From positions 58,402,015-58,466,014 of the forward strand of contig NC_057823.1 of NCBI RefSeq assembly GCF_910594005.1: a stretch of DNA of 64,000 nt. Reading direction: 5' to 3'. This document shows, piece after piece, positions 1 to 11,450 of this stretch. The notes beneath the pieces are model-generated. The model searched no databases. It worked only from the letters and a program-made list of their open reading frames with translations, and was not told the DNA's origin. Source of the DNA: Cervus elaphus. Its lineage: Eukaryota > Chordata > Mammalia > Artiodactyla > Cervidae. The translations under genes were made by a program, and so were the position numbers. Numbering within the stretch: position 1 is the first letter of the stretch; every line of letters starts with the position of its first letter.

Positions 1-518
1 TTTAATTTAATTCCTGCTTTAGGATCCCTGATAACTCAGGAAGGAGGCAGGAGGGACCAGGGGAAAGAAGGCTGGCATGTTCCGGGTGCCTGATTGATAT
101 TTGATTAGGGGGGAAGAAAGAAATGCCATGCCCACTGACTCACAGTGGCTGGAGATACAGAAGGCAGACGTGGGTCTGCGCCCTCCCAGCTCTCTGCCCA
201 GAAGCAGGAGAGGCCTGAGACAGAAGACTTCAGGGAAAGAGGAGAGAGATACATGACAGAAGTCACAGGACAGAAGAGACATTTTTTAAATTGGAGGATA
301 ATTGCTTTACAATGGAGATGTTTAGCTATAGAGCCAATAATAAGAACCTTCCTTGCACTGGTTCACCTTCTATTCCTCAGTGTCTCTCACCTCCCTATTC
401 TCCTCTATAACACTCCAACTTCTAGTTATGTACATAATTGTTTACTTATAAGTTTGATCTTTGTGTCCCCCTACAACTAGACAACACCTGGCATAGTTGG
501 CACTCAAAAATACATAAG

Positions 519-717
519 GGACTTCCCTGGTGGCCCAGTGGCTAAGACTCTGTGTTCCCGATACAAGTAACCCAGGTCTGATCCCTGGTCAGGAAATTGG
601 ATCCCACATGCTGCAACTAAGAGTTTGCATATCACAGCTGAGAGTTCACAAGCCACAACTGAAAGATTCCCTGTGCCACAACTAAGAGTTGGTATAGCCA
701 AATAAATATTTTAAAAA
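519..717 (+). mobile_element. CHR-type tRNA-derived SINE
   Basis: Starts GGGACTTCCCTGGTGGCCCA, has a B-box-like GGTCTGATCCCTGG, then repeated CACAACTAAGAGTT units and an AAATAAATATTTTAAAA tail. This is the cetartiodactyl CHR layout in sense orientation. Confidence 0.85.
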
Positions 718-998
718 GATACTTCTTGAAAAAAAGAGTAAGACGTAGGACTGGAAAAGTCAGTCCAGAAGGTATAACAGCAAGCTCATTACTCCCCTCT
801 CCTCCTTTGGGCAAAAAATCTCCAAGCATTCTAATTTAAATACTTCTTATTTGCTAAGAATTTTACTCTTTGTTTAATTTATCTCATTAGGTCTCTCAGC
901 AAACCCATGAGAAAGTGTGTTCAGGGTCCCCAAGAATCCCCAGGATTCAGTAATTCCCTAGAAGGGCTCACAGAACTGAGCAAATATGTTATACATAG

Positions 999-1154
999 CC
1001 CGCCAGGCTCCTCTGTCCATGGGATTTTCCAGCCAAGAATACTAGGGTGTGTGGCCATTCCCTTCTCCAGGGGATCTTCCCAATCCAGGGATTGAACCTA
1101 GGTCTTCCACATTGCAGGCAGATTCTTTTCCATCTAAGCCATTAGAGAACCCCC
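999..1154 (-). mobile_element. Bov-tA SINE, truncated, antisense
   Basis: Carries the antisense Bov-tA signature CAGGCTCCTCTGTCCATGGG and CTCCAGGGGATCTTCCC, ending in the GAGAACCCCC-like tRNA 5' end. The far 3' part is missing. Confidence 0.85.
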
Positions 1155-1639
1155 TTATATGCAATTACAGTTTATTACAGTGAAAGGTTACAGACTAAAG
1201 TCAGAAATGAAAAAAAAGAAAAGCACATAGGATAGAATCCGGGAGAGACCTGGCACAGACAGCACTTATTTCTCCCTGTAACAGTGCATGACAACACACA
1301 TGAAGTACTGCCAACCAAGGAAGCTTGCCCATGACTCGATGTCCAGGGTTCTTATTGGGGGGTCAGTCAGGTAGGTGTCACTGGCTTCCCATGCAGTTGG
1401 CCTTAGTCTCTAGCCCCTCCAGAGGTCAAGATTTTACTGTATAACCCAACCTCTCCCCCAACATAAATCACATTGTTCACCTAGACTATCTGCTATGTCC
1501 CAAGGCTCCAAGCAAACAGTTCCTCTTGTCAGGCAGGATTTTCCAGGAACTTAGAGGTTATGTCAGGTGAATGGGCCAAATCTTCCACTGGAATCTGCAG
1601 AGTTTGGCTAACACAGATTTACCGAGTTTACTACACAAA

Positions 1640-1745
1640 GAAGTATTAGTATTAGCCCCAATTTATGAATGATCCATACTAAGAATCAAGAAGGCTAAGT
1701 GATCTGGCCACAGTTACCAAAGCCAGAATGCAAACCAATGTCTTC
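1640..1745 (-). repeat. MIR SINE fragment, antisense
   Basis: CCCCAATTTATGAATGA, then AAGTGATCTGGCCACAGTTACC-type wording, resembles the antisense MIR core. It is strongly decayed, and the boundaries are approximate. Confidence 0.4.
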
Positions 1746-2564
1746 CTTGCCTTTAACATATGTGTTCTATTGCACCCTAGTACCACTCCCTGAACAAGTG
1801 AAATTCTCTGTGATAAAAAGAAATTCTCATAGTATGTCTCATAAGCCTGGCCTCAGATAGGAATGTCCAGATTCAGACCTTCTGGTGATCTCAAGCCCCC
1901 AGCAACAGATGGTCTGGGATTTATCAAGGCCAGCCAGATATGATGTTGTTGAGTGAGTGCTGGGAGGGTGGGGGTCTCCCTCCTCACCAGAGATACATGA
2001 ACACAAGGGCCAGCAAACACTTTCTTAAATATACTCCCTTGCCTCCAATATCTGCTCCCAAAGGATTGTCACCACGAGGGAAGGAGGCAGGATGGCTCAG
2101 CTGGCCAAGAAAGCAACTAGGAAGTGAGGACCAGGCCAGTCAGCTTGACCCTTTGCCTCATGAGCAGAGTGAAGTCACCGGGGAAGTTACGTTTACTTTA
2201 CCCAGCATTCCCCGGGCCTGTCCTGCCAATCTGCAAAGTGGTTCAGATGGCAACACGAAGTCACACTAGCGGAGTGGAGCTTCTGAGAAGCCTGCCAGCA
2301 AGCAAGCCTGAATGACTTTGTTCAACTCAGTGATTCCTGAGCCTATTTGAGTATGGAACCCTTTCTGAGTATGTGTAGCACTAAATTGTTAAAATTCAGC
2401 GCAATTTGGAAAATAGGACCCCAACTCTCCTTTTTTTTTCTTTTATTTTCTAGCTCATGCCAACAGATCTTTCAAATAATTATTATCAGTCATAATTAGT
2501 AATCTAATATGCATTCTTTCCCTCCAAGAATGGCAATTCCTGGATGTTTCTGGATTAATTCACA

Positions 2565-2690
2565 AATTCATTCATTCACCAAGCATTTATTAAACACCTG
2601 TTTGTGTCCAGGCCTCAGAGATAGAATTTCAGAGGTGCTTCAGACATGAACCCTAATTTATCCGGTAGGGAATTCATAGCCTGGTGACTG
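2565..2690 (-). repeat. L2 LINE 3' fragment, antisense
   Basis: ATTCATTCACCAAGCATTTATT, AAACACCTG and GGGAATTCATAGCCTGGTGA match the antisense L2 3' end pattern. Decayed and short. Confidence 0.5.
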
Positions 2691-3599
2691 ACAACTTGAG
2701 CCAAAGGCCAGGATGTTTTTCTCTTGGCTCCATCCTCCCATGATGGGCCATCTTGTGACCAGCACAGGGAGGTAAGCTGTTAGGTCAGCACGTTGGTTTT
2801 GGCCCCACCCAATGCCAGGAGTAGAGAACCAGGCCAGCCTCTTTCTAAACAAGTGGGGAGTGCCACTCATGCATGGTAAACAGCTCATTACCCAGGAGAA
2901 GGCTAAATGCTCACTGCCGCAAAGCTTTTTCCCTTGTCTGCACTCACTGTGATGGTTCCACTCAATTTGGGCTCCTTTTCTCTTACCCTGTTACCAATCC
3001 ACCTGCCTCCTTCTTTATTTTCCAATTGGAAATAAGCTCAGAGCTCGTTGGCAGATAGACCTGCTGCTGTTTTTGAATTCTGCCATTTGGTTATTTCCCT
3101 GTTTTGCAGTTTTACTGTCTATAGGGTTGTAATATGTATTAATCAAGACATTTCCAGTTTCAGGGGTCAGAAAACAATTCCAGGCAATTTCAATAATAAA
3201 CAATACATTGAGAATATTATCTCATTTAACTGTGTATCCTTGAGTCGTAGCTGGATGTAGGCATTCAAATTTTATTGCCAAGGTTCTATCCATCAATACC
3301 TATTATAGTTACCTGTTTATCTCATGATATCACTAGTTCTTCTGCCTTCTGCACCTTCATTCAAGAAGGTGTGTCTGGTGTCTGGGAAGTATCATCACTG
3401 GTAGTCCAAGGCTCACCACCTCCAGGCTCATGATCCAAAAGAAACACTCTCTTCTTGGGTGTCTATATATCACACATCAAAGAAGATTCTAACTGACCCT
3501 ATTTGGAGCACATGCCTGCCCTGTACCAGCATTATACCAGGAGGATTTGGGCACTCTGTTACTGAGCCAAAGTTGGGTCCACTCACCCACACGGTAAAA

Positions 3600-4150
3600 C
3601 CAATCTACTGACATCAGTTGTGGTGAGGAAAGTGCAGCATTAATTGCAGAACACCAAGCAGGGAGAATGGGTGGCTAATGCTCAAAAGACCCAACTCCCC
3701 ATAGGATTTCGGGGAAGGGATTTTAAAGGCAAGATGAAGGAGAGGGTTGCAGGATGCCTGATCAGCTCATGGATATTTTTCTGATTGGTTGGTGGAGAGG
3801 TAACTGGGTGGTATTTGGTGAGTTAACATCATCAACCTTTTGGTTTTGACTAGTCTGAGTTCTATGTGTATGTGGTCATCACTTTTTTCACCCGATGGGG
3901 ATTTTAGTATCTATAAAACAACTCAAGGACATGGCTCAGAATATTATCTATCATGCTTGATGAGAAACGAAAGGTCCTTGACTTTGTGTTATGGCTAAAC
4001 TGTTTATTGTGTCTTACTTGGCTGTTCTTGTTTCTGCATTTTCTCATCTTAAATTTGTTTTCTGAAACTCAGGGAAGCCTTAGGAGGCTAAAACTTTTTT
4101 CATATAAACAAAAAGCAGAGGACATGGCACTGAATAGGGGTTAGTCCTGT
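3600..4150. repeat. Possible LTR-like interspersed repeat
   Basis: The block from the GCAGAACACCAAGCAGGGAG region through CTGATTGGTTGGTGGAG to GCAGAGGACATGGCACTG has the mixed promoter-like wording of a solo LTR: CCAAT-like ATTGG and TATAAAAC. It recalls ruminant endogenous-retrovirus LTRs. I cannot show paired TG/CA ends or a target duplication, so class and limits are uncertain. Confidence 0.35.
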
Positions 4151-4944
4151 CCCCAGAAAGGCCCCCACAGGGCCTTACTCAGTTTATTAGTGGCCAGCCT
4201 GGGCCACGTACCCATGTGTATGTGGTATGACCAGAGTGAATGACATGCCTCTGAGAAGATGGAGACCAAACCGCTGGATCCTCAGAGAAGGGGCGCCTGC
4301 CATTTTACTAGTAACACACATAAATACTGCAACATAATTTTACCACAAATGTCTCTGCATGCCCCTGTTTCCTTATTTCAGTGTCCTATGCTTTATCTTC
4401 CCTCAAAGAATGGCCCTCCAGGCTTTCAGACCCTACTGAGGTGACAGATCAATAGACTGGCACATTGACTTATTAAGCCTTTTGAATCTCAGAAAAGGAA
4501 AGCTTGTTAGCCACACACTCAGCCTTCCATTGGATTATCTGGCTTTTTGAAAAGCACCAGGAAAAACATTTGGTTATGACCTGACTCTGAAACCTCCACA
4601 CTCACTTTATCCTCATCGCCCCTCCCACCTGCCCCTGTCAATACAGAAAATAGCGTGGTAAAAGCTGTTTCCAGCCATACACCAGGTGATGGCTGATGTG
4701 GAACTTGGAGTCATTTTCCCTTGAGAGAACCTTTGAGGACCAGATAGAATCTGGTCCAGCTGAGTCTCTCCAGCTGCTTAACTTTTACATGAGGGCTCTG
4801 GAGTTCAATAATTCATGCTAATGTGACCAGCAGCAAGCAAATCACATTCAAACTCTGCTCAGATTTTGATTATAAAACAACACCCCAAATGAATTTTATG
4901 ATGGATAACATACTAGGTGATTTCAGGAGGATGAAACAAAAGTC

Positions 4945-5120
4945 AGGGCTTTGAGGTCAAATGAATGGAAGTCAGTCTCAGGGCCACTGGTCATTGGCTG
5001 TGTGACTTTGCCTAAACATTGAACATCTCAGAACTTCTGTTTCGTCATTGATAAAATTAAGATAAAACTATTTCACAGGTTTTGAGATCATATGAATGAG
5101 ACACTACATGGAAAATGCAA
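4945..5120 (+). repeat. MIR SINE, sense
   Basis: Contains GCTTTGAGGTCAAATGAATG, GGCTGTGTGACTTTGCCTAA and TTCGTCATTGATAAAATTAA, the ordered MIR box and core segments. Interrupted or bordered on the right by a Bov-tA insertion. Confidence 0.7.
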
Positions 5121-5125
5121 TTATT

Positions 5126-5348
5126 GTTGTTGCTTAGTCGCTAAGTCATGTCTGACTCTATTGCAACCCCATGTATGGTAAGTATCCTGCCAGGCTCCTC
5201 TGTCCATGGGATTTTCTAGGCAAGAATGCTAGAGTGGGTTGCCATTTCCTTCTCCAGGGGATCTTCCCGACCCAGGGATCAAACCCACATCTCTTATGTC
5301 TCCTACACTGCAGGTGGACTCTTTACCACTGATCCACCTGGGAAGCCC
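5126..5348 (-). mobile_element. Bov-tA SINE, antisense, nearly full length
   Basis: Runs from GTTGTTGCTTAGTCGCTAAG through CAGGCTCCTCTGTCCATGGG and CCAGGGGATCTTCCCGACCC to CCACCTGGGAAGCCC, the antisense Bov-tA order. Confidence 0.92.
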
Positions 5349-5884
5349 ACAGTAGGGCAATAAGACAAATTTCTATGGCTTGCCAGAACCACAATAAATG
5401 TTCATTTCCTTCCCCTCTTCAGATTCTCTCTCTTTCTTCTTCCCCATCCCTACCCCCACCTCCACCACCTTTACAACACAGAAGCCAATGTTTCCTGTAA
5501 GTATGAATGTAGAACTGAGAATAAAAGGGGAGAATGAAGAGAAAAGGTGATGAAAAATATTTTCATGTTAAAAGTAGAATTTACAATCTGCTTCCACAAT
5601 CCTTTATCCCTACTGAGGGGAGATGGAGATAAGATGAAGATGGTCAGACAATTAGTACTATCTCAGGGTTTCAAAGTTTATGTCTCTTCAAAGAGATTTA
5701 AGCAGTTTGTGCAGTTTTAGTTTAATATACTTGCTCAGTGGTCATTAAAATATATAAGCCACTTGTATGGGAATGTCTTCCAGAAAAGAAAGGAAAAAAG
5801 CAACTTGGCCATTTACAACACCTACATTGAATCTCCATTGCTCCTATTTTAGTTAGAATAAAATGTAACTCAGACCAGAGGCAT

Positions 5885-6065
5885 CAAACTTGGATGGGTG
5901 GGAAAGTGTCATAAAAATGCAGCTAAACAGTTCATGAACTTAGGCAAATTTTTAACCTCTTTGATCCCCAGTTTTCTAATCACAGGTGGTAAGAATTAAA
6001 TAAAAGATATTGTGGAGTGCTTAGCACAGTATCTGGTACATAGGAAGAAACAATAAATATTAGTT
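5885..6065 (+). repeat. MIR SINE fragment, sense
   Basis: Contains AACTTAGGCAAATTTTTAACC, CAGTTTTCTAATCACAGG and TGCTTAGCACAGTATCTGGT followed by AATAAATATTAG, the MIR 3' order. Confidence 0.65.
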
Positions 6066-6449
6066 ATTGATATCATCCTTATTATGCAAAGTCAAAGGGC
6101 TTAAATTCTTTTTTTTCCTAATTTTTCATTCCTCCTTCCTTTGCTTTCCTTTCCTTTTACGAATCAAAAATGACAGTGTATTAGGCAAGATGGAAGTTCA
6201 TTTAGCTTTCAGATAAAAATTGGGAAGTAAAGTAATCCAGGACTTGCCTAGCAGCTCTACAATGCAGACTACTTCCCCCGCTTTTTAGGTGAGACTTTCA
6301 TCCTCATTGTTCAAGATGGCAGCTAGAGCTCCAGCAATCATGTCCACATTCCCCATAACAAAATGGAGGAAAGGAAAAGAAAGTCAGTCCCTCTCAGTAA
6401 GGACATTTCCTAAAATGTTCTTATATCCTTTTGGCCAGATGTAGCTGCC

Positions 6450-6718
6450 AGTTGAGTTCAGTTCAGTCGCTCAGTCATGTCCAACTCTTTGCGACCCCAT
6501 GGACTACAGCGTGCCAGGTTTCCATGTCCGTCACCATCTCCCGGAGCTTGCTCAAACTCATGTCCATTGAGTCGGTGATGCCATCCAACCACCTCATCCT
6601 CTGTCGTCCGCTTCTCCTCCCGCCTTCAATCCTTCCCAGCATCAGGGTCTTTTCCACTGAGTCAGTTCTTCGAATCAAGTGGCCAAAGTACTGGAGTTTC
6701 AGCTTCAGCAGAGCTGGT
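6450..6718 (-). mobile_element. BovB (RTE) LINE 3' fragment, antisense
   Basis: Starts GTTCAGTTCAGTCGCTCAGT and proceeds through GATGCCATCCAACCACCTCA and GCCAAAGTACTGGAGTTTCA. This is the antisense 3' end of BovB (ART2A-like), about 270 bases retained. Confidence 0.85.
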
Positions 6719-7203
6719 AAATGTGACCTGTGTGTGCCAGATGCTGACGTACCCAGAAAAATGTGATTTATATTACAACATAAAACTGAGAGAAGGCATA
6801 GAGACTGACAACCGTTACTCCCTGATATAGCTCACCCTGGGAGTCTAACAGATTTAGATCATTCCCCAGAAATCCTCTGCTGTCATTCTGCTTCCTCCTG
6901 CTTACTTCTCATGTAAGGGAACAGCTTCTCCAAAAGGTAGTTCCATGGTTTGTTAATCCTACTTAGCTTGGCTTAGTTTCTTCTTAAATTCCTCCCATGC
7001 CTTTCACTTCTCATCCCCCAGCTTCATTCATTTTCTTTTTACCATCCAATATTAATAGACAACACAATTACTCCCTTGTAGAAAAGTTAGAAAACTCATC
7101 AAAGCACTTAGGGGAACTTTATTTTAAATATTCAAAAATCTCACCATTTAGAAATAACCACTTTTCAACTGTTAGTGTACAGCCATCTAACATTTTCCCC
7201 AGG

Positions 7204-7274
7204 TAAATATATATATGTATAAATATATATACATATGTATAAATATATATACATATATATATATTTATAAAGAA
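7204..7274. repeat. TA-rich microsatellite with internal tandem
   Basis: A stretch of alternating AT/TA in which GTATAAATATATATACATAT recurs. It is an interrupted dinucleotide repeat with a roughly 24-base higher-order period. Confidence 0.85.
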
Positions 7275-8239
7275 AGCCTAGTGTACGTAACTGTTTTTAA
7301 TCTCTTCTGTTATACTTAACAATATGTGTAACTCTCAATGTTGTTAATTATAAATCAACATCATCAACTTTAATGATTGCAGAGTTTTCCATTGTATGGG
7401 TGTATCATAATTTATTCAACTGATTCTGTTTATACACAACACTGGGTTAAACCTCCTAATACATACATCTTGGCTCATTTGTCCACCAGATGAGCTGTGT
7501 TCCTGTGGTTGTCTAACTCCCCAGGGACCAGCAGAAACGCACTGGTCTGCCATCCCATTAGCAATATGGTGCTGTTCAGGTCTTATCTCAATCCCTAAGC
7601 TGTTTGCAGTTCATTTTTAAATGAACATTGAAGACTCAGAAGGTCCTTGAAGAACTGAATTAATGTCTCCTTACCTCCCCCTCATAAATAGCAAGACTGT
7701 CCCCAGCCGAGGGGCTACTCCACCCAATGACTAAGGAAAACACAATACAATTGCAGGTGACACTGAAGGGCTTTCTATAAAACCCAAGTTACTAGAACTT
7801 CCCATTTGTCAAACTGACTTCAAGCAAGACCAGAGTGAGACCATTTCTCTGTGGAGAAACCAGTTTCAATTAGGGGAAAAAATGCATTTGACTGAAATAA
7901 TTATTTAGACTGACAACTGATTTGACAAATAACAGTTCTTTAGCTGATTTTTTTTAAGTGATGATTGATTTCTGACTGTTAATTTGTCTTAGTTGTGCTT
8001 GCTAAAGATCCAAACACACATGGGGTTTTCAGTTTCTAGACAAGGCTAAAGACAAATCATGGTGTATCACTCTCACATAGCACTTTCTATTTTCAGGGAG
8101 TTTTCACCTCAGTTTTCTTCCCATTAACACTGAGGAGTAGATAGAACTGATATCAGTAGCCCTACATTACAGATGATCATTCTAAGAGGTGTCATCTATT
8201 GAGCACATTCTATGCAAAATATGAAACAATACACAAATG

Positions 8240-8390
8240 CATCATTAATATTCTTTAGTCCTCACAGCAACTCTAATAAGGTAGATATTGTTATCACTTC
8301 ATCTTATAAGTGAACATGGTTTAAGAAAGATGAAATAACTTGACTGTAGTCACACAGGAGCAAAGAGGTGAAGCCAGAATTCAAAATCAG
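8240..8390 (-). repeat. MIR SINE, antisense
   Basis: CTCACAGCAACTCTAATAAG, TTATCACTTCATCTTATAAG and GACTGTAGTCACACAGGAGC form the antisense MIR order. Confidence 0.7.
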
Positions 8391-8454
8391 TATTCCTAGC
8401 AAGAGTCACAGTCTTACTCAAGTTCCCATAGTTGCAGTCAAGTCCAAAGTCCTG

Positions 8455-8668
8455 CTCCCTGCATAGTGATTAAGAACAGGGTCTCTAAAATCAGATTGTC
8501 TGAGTTCAAGCCCCCTATTGCCACTTCCCAGCTGTGCCACCTTAAGTGAATTATTACACCCTCTGTGCCTCAGTCTCTCCACCTAAGAAACGGGGGTAAT
8601 ACTGTCTGTCTCAAAGGTCAAACAAGGAAATCCACCTCTGGCACTTAGTGCATGGAAGGTACTCTGTA
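8455..8668 (+). repeat. MIR SINE, sense, close to an exon
   Basis: Contains AGTGATTAAGAACAGGGTCT, TCTGAGTTCAAGCCCC, GTGCCTCAGTCTCTCC and GCACTTAGTGCATGGAAGG in MIR order. It ends only about 75 bases before the SH3-1 exon acceptor. Confidence 0.8.
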
Positions 8669-8743
8669 ATTAGTACCTAATGTGACCCCTTGGTCCCTCC
8701 AGCCTCTAAGCCATACATATTTTCTTGATCTGTGTCACTGCAG

Positions 8744-9013
8744 GTGCCTCGAGCAAAGGCCTTATGCAACTACCGAGGGCAGAATCCCGGTGACCTGAGG
8801 TTTAATAAGGGAGATGTCATCCTCCTCCGAAGACAGCTGGATGAGAACTGGTACCAGGGGGAAATTAATGGAGTCAGTGGAGTCTTCCCAGCCAGCTCCG
8901 TGGAGGTCATCAAGCAGCTGCCCCAGCCACCCCCACTCTGCCGGGCCCTCTACAACTTCGACCTTCGCGACAAGGACAGGAGTGAGAACCAGGACTGCCT
9001 GACCTTCCTCAAG
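8744..9013 (+). CDS. SH3RF2: SH3RF2 internal exon (SH3 domain 1 and first half of SH3 domain 2)
   Basis: This 270-base exon (90 codons, phase 0 at both ends) follows a TGTGTCACTGCAG acceptor and ends at an AAG|GTGAGA donor. It encodes a complete first SH3 domain: an ALxxY-type motif at local residues 6-10 (ALCNY), the DENW tryptophan at 36 and GVFP at 46-49. A QPPP linker follows, then the start of SH3 domain 2 at ALYNF (68-72), stopping at LTFLK. The PGDLRF, LLRRQLDENWYQGEING and CRALYNFDL stretches match the SH3RF family, and the wording is closest to SH3RF2 rather than SH3RF1 or SH3RF3. By family knowledge SH3RF2 is a RING E3 ligase that promotes turnover of the JNK scaffold SH3RF1 and is anti-apoptotic. 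The start codon and RING exon are not in the window. The upstream in-frame GTG is intronic and not a start. Paralogue choice is from recognition, not a database search. Confidence 0.93.
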
Positions 9014-9125
9014 GTGAGATTCTGGGCAGCCACCAATGTGATCACCAGTGATCACATAAAGGCTGTGGCAGAACTTAAGTTGTTTGTTTAATATTTGTTG
9101 ATTTTTTAAAATTACATTTTATACA

Positions 9126-9330
9126 GGCTTCCCTGCTAGCTCAGTGGTAAAGAATCCACCTGCCAATGCAGGAGATGCAGGTTTCATCCCTGGCTTAGGA
9201 AGATCTCCTGAAGGAGGAAATGGCAACCCACTCCAGAATTCTTGCCTGGAGAATTCCATGGACAGAGGAACCTGGTGGACTACAGTCCATGGGGTCTCAA
9301 AGAGTCGGACATGACTTAGTGACCAAACAC
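9126..9330 (+). mobile_element. Bov-tA SINE, sense, full length
   Basis: GGCTTCCCTGCTAGCTCAGT, AATGCAGGAGATGCAGG, GGCAACCCACTCCAGAATTC and CAAAGAGTCGGACATGACTT give the complete Bov-tA order. It sits about 110 bases after the SH3-1 exon donor. Confidence 0.93.
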
Positions 9331-9764
9331 CAATGAACAACGTGTGCCAATATATGTTATGTGTATGTATAGTTCAAACTATATGGAGGTGAAGTCACCA
9401 GAGAAATCTAACAGGAGTTTGATGGCAGTCCTCAAACATTTGTATTGCAATTATGAAACTAAGTATCCATACACTCATTCATTCATTCTGCAGTCACTTT
9501 TGACCACCTGTTCTTTTCAGACACTGGGGAGATAGCATGAACAAGTCACAGCATCTGCGCTTGGGCAGAGTAGTGGGAGAAACAGATAGTCAGACAGAAA
9601 ATTGTAAACATAGTTTAATAGCATGCTGTATAGAACTACAGATCTTACCTCTTCATTGAGTGTCTGTAAGGATATTCTTGCTGACCAAATTCACTACTGC
9701 TTGTTTACAATACTATTTTGTCTGTAGATATTGCATTCAAAACACTCTAAACAGCAACTACTGA

Positions 9765-9930
9765 AGCCTGCCTGCCTAGAGCCTGTGCTCCTCAGCATCA
9801 GAAGCCACCGCAATGAGAAGCCTGCACACCACAACAAAGAATGACCCTCACTCTGCAACTAGAGAAGCTCCGTGTGTAGCGACAAAGACCCATCGCAACC
9901 ATAGATAAATAAGTAAATTTTTAAAAACCA
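9765..9930 (+). mobile_element. CHR-2-type SINE, 3' portion
   Basis: AGCCTGTGCTCCTCAGCATC, GCCACCGCAATGAGAAGCC and CCATCGCAACCATAGATAAA with a short ATAAATAAGTAAA tail match the 3' body of the longer CHR-2 SINE. The tRNA-like head is missing. Confidence 0.7.
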
Positions 9931-10206
9931 CTCCAAACACACACAATAGCATAATTATATCTTTACACACAAATAACCTCTTACAAGATACATTTTCCAA
10001 AGACATCAGTTACCTACGATTTTTTTTAACCTCTCTTTTTTATTGGCTGATTCTTCACCATTTGTAAGTAGCAAGTCTGCTAAAGTCTAGATGATAGCCA
10101 TCCCTGTATATTTGGGGTGAGGGGGTGGATCCAGGAAACAATGAATCCTGAGGATGCAGAGTCCATGGATTCAGAGGGTCAACTGTACTCTAAGTCTCGA
10201 ATTTGA

Positions 10207-10302
10207 GCAACCTCTGGGAGGTAGTGGAGGACAGGGAAGCCTGGTGTGCTGCAGTCCATGGAGATGCAAAGAGTTATCGACGTAGCGACTGAGCAACAAC
10301 AA
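10207..10302 (+). mobile_element. Bov-tA 3' fragment
   Basis: GAAGCCTGGTGTGCTGCAGT, CCATGGAGATGCAAAGAGTT and GCGACTGAGCAACAACAAAA are the 3' half of a Bov-tA in sense orientation. Confidence 0.8.
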
Positions 10303-10649
10303 AATTCAGTATTTATTCTTCCCTAAACATTTAATTTTTCTCATAGAAGCCAAAGTTGGGGTAATTTTTATTCTTTGCAACTTAAGTCAAATACAGGTGC
10401 AAATAGCACTGCTACAGTAAGTTCAGAGAAAGTCTTTTGTTTTGTAAAACATTTTTCTTCCATCACTCCCTGAAATGAGATTTGCTTCAGATTCCCTCAG
10501 ACCAGATAACTTCACTGTCCTCCATATTATGAAATACTGATCTTTGTTATTGTCTTCACACCTCAGAGTGAGTCCCCTAAAGAATACCATTCTGTAGCCA
10601 ACCTGCACATTTTATGCTTTGGCTACAGCCAGAGGACAGCAGTTCAATT

Positions 10650-10920
10650 CCACACGCATTTATTGAGTATTTACTTTGTGCCTGGCATTAGGCACTGAGC
10701 TCTGGGGATACAGCCAGAGGAAGACATAGGCAGGGAGCATATCTGCTTTTGTGTCCCCTCTCTGGGAACTTGCAAACCGGGACACTTACCCAAGAACTTG
10801 CTCATTCATTGAATTCATCCATGTACCAGGCTGTCTATGCAGATACAGTGAAGAGTCATTGTCCATATCTTCATGGAGCCAGCAATCTAGTGGAAGGAGC
10901 AGACACATAAATGGGAAATT
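10650..10920 (-). repeat. L2 LINE 3' fragment, antisense
   Basis: CATTTATTGAGTATTTACTT, GTGCCTGGCATTAGGCACTG and CATGGAGCCAGCAATCTAGT match antisense L2 wording. Confidence 0.6.
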
Positions 10921-10971
10921 ATGACAAAGGCCTCAGAAGAGAGGATTTGCTCCCTCCTAGAAGATTATCAG

Positions 10972-11168
10972 GGCTTCCCCATTGGCTCATCGTTAAAGAA
11001 TCTGTCTGCCAATTCAGGAGACACTGGTTCGATCCTTGGGTTGGGAAGATCCCTTGGAGGAGGAAATGGTAGCCCACTCCAGTATTCTTGCCCGGAAAAT
11101 CCAATGAACAGAGAGCCTGTCGGGCTACAGTTCATAGAGTCACAAAGAGTCTGACATGACTGAGCACA
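10972..11168 (+). mobile_element. Bov-tA SINE, sense, with imperfect target duplication
   Basis: Full-length Bov-tA order from GGCTTCCCCATTGGCTCATC to GTCTGACATGACTGAGCACA. AGAAGATTATCA before it and AGAAGGCTATCA after it look like a slightly diverged target-site duplication. Confidence 0.9.
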
Positions 11169-11361
11169 GCAGAAGGCTATCATAGACTGAGACGTCACTA
11201 GGAAATCTCATGGTCTTCCTAAATTCAGCATGTCTAAAAAAAACTCAAGGTCTTTTCTCCCAAAGCTACTCTTTTCCCGGTATTTTCTGTCTCAGTAAAT
11301 TTTCCAATTTATTCACACATGCATTCATTCATTCACCCATGCATGCATTCAAGAAATACTA

Positions 11362-11450
11362 ATTGTTTAAAAATTGTGAATCACTGTGTTGTACACCTAA
11401 AACATATTGTACATCAACTATACCTCAATAAAAAAAAAAAATAATAATAA
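11362..11450 (+). mobile_element. L1-like LINE 3' end with A-rich tail
   Basis: TGAATCACTGTGTTGTACAC, ATCAACTATACCTCAATAAA and a poly-A/AATAAT tail are the terminal bases of a LINE 3' end also seen near 45340 and 50000. Confidence 0.75.

Larger units (their letters stand above)
1..8743 (+). other. SH3RF2: SH3RF2 intron (3' part) upstream of the first visible exon
   Basis: No exon could be supported here. In particular no Cys/His-rich RING-encoding segment is visible, so the RING exon lies further upstream. Recognisable content is listed separately: CHR, Bov-tA, BovB, MIR, L2 and a possible LTR-like block. Bases 283-330 resemble the antisense start of a ruminant L1 3' end. The stretches 1156-1630, 1790-2560, 2690-3590, 4150-4940, 5350-5880, 6720-7200 and 7280-8240 show nothing I can name beyond AT-rich unique DNA and MIR-like scraps. 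Confidence 0.8.

Noticed and set aside
8732..8743. In-frame GTG start just before the first visible exon
   Set aside because: These bases are the polypyrimidine/CAG acceptor region. SH3RF2 needs its upstream RING exon.
9014..9091. Continuation of the SH3-1 exon frame past its donor for 25 more codons
   Set aside because: The GTGAGA donor is strong and the next exon continues SH3 domain 2 perfectly. The extension would truncate the domain.
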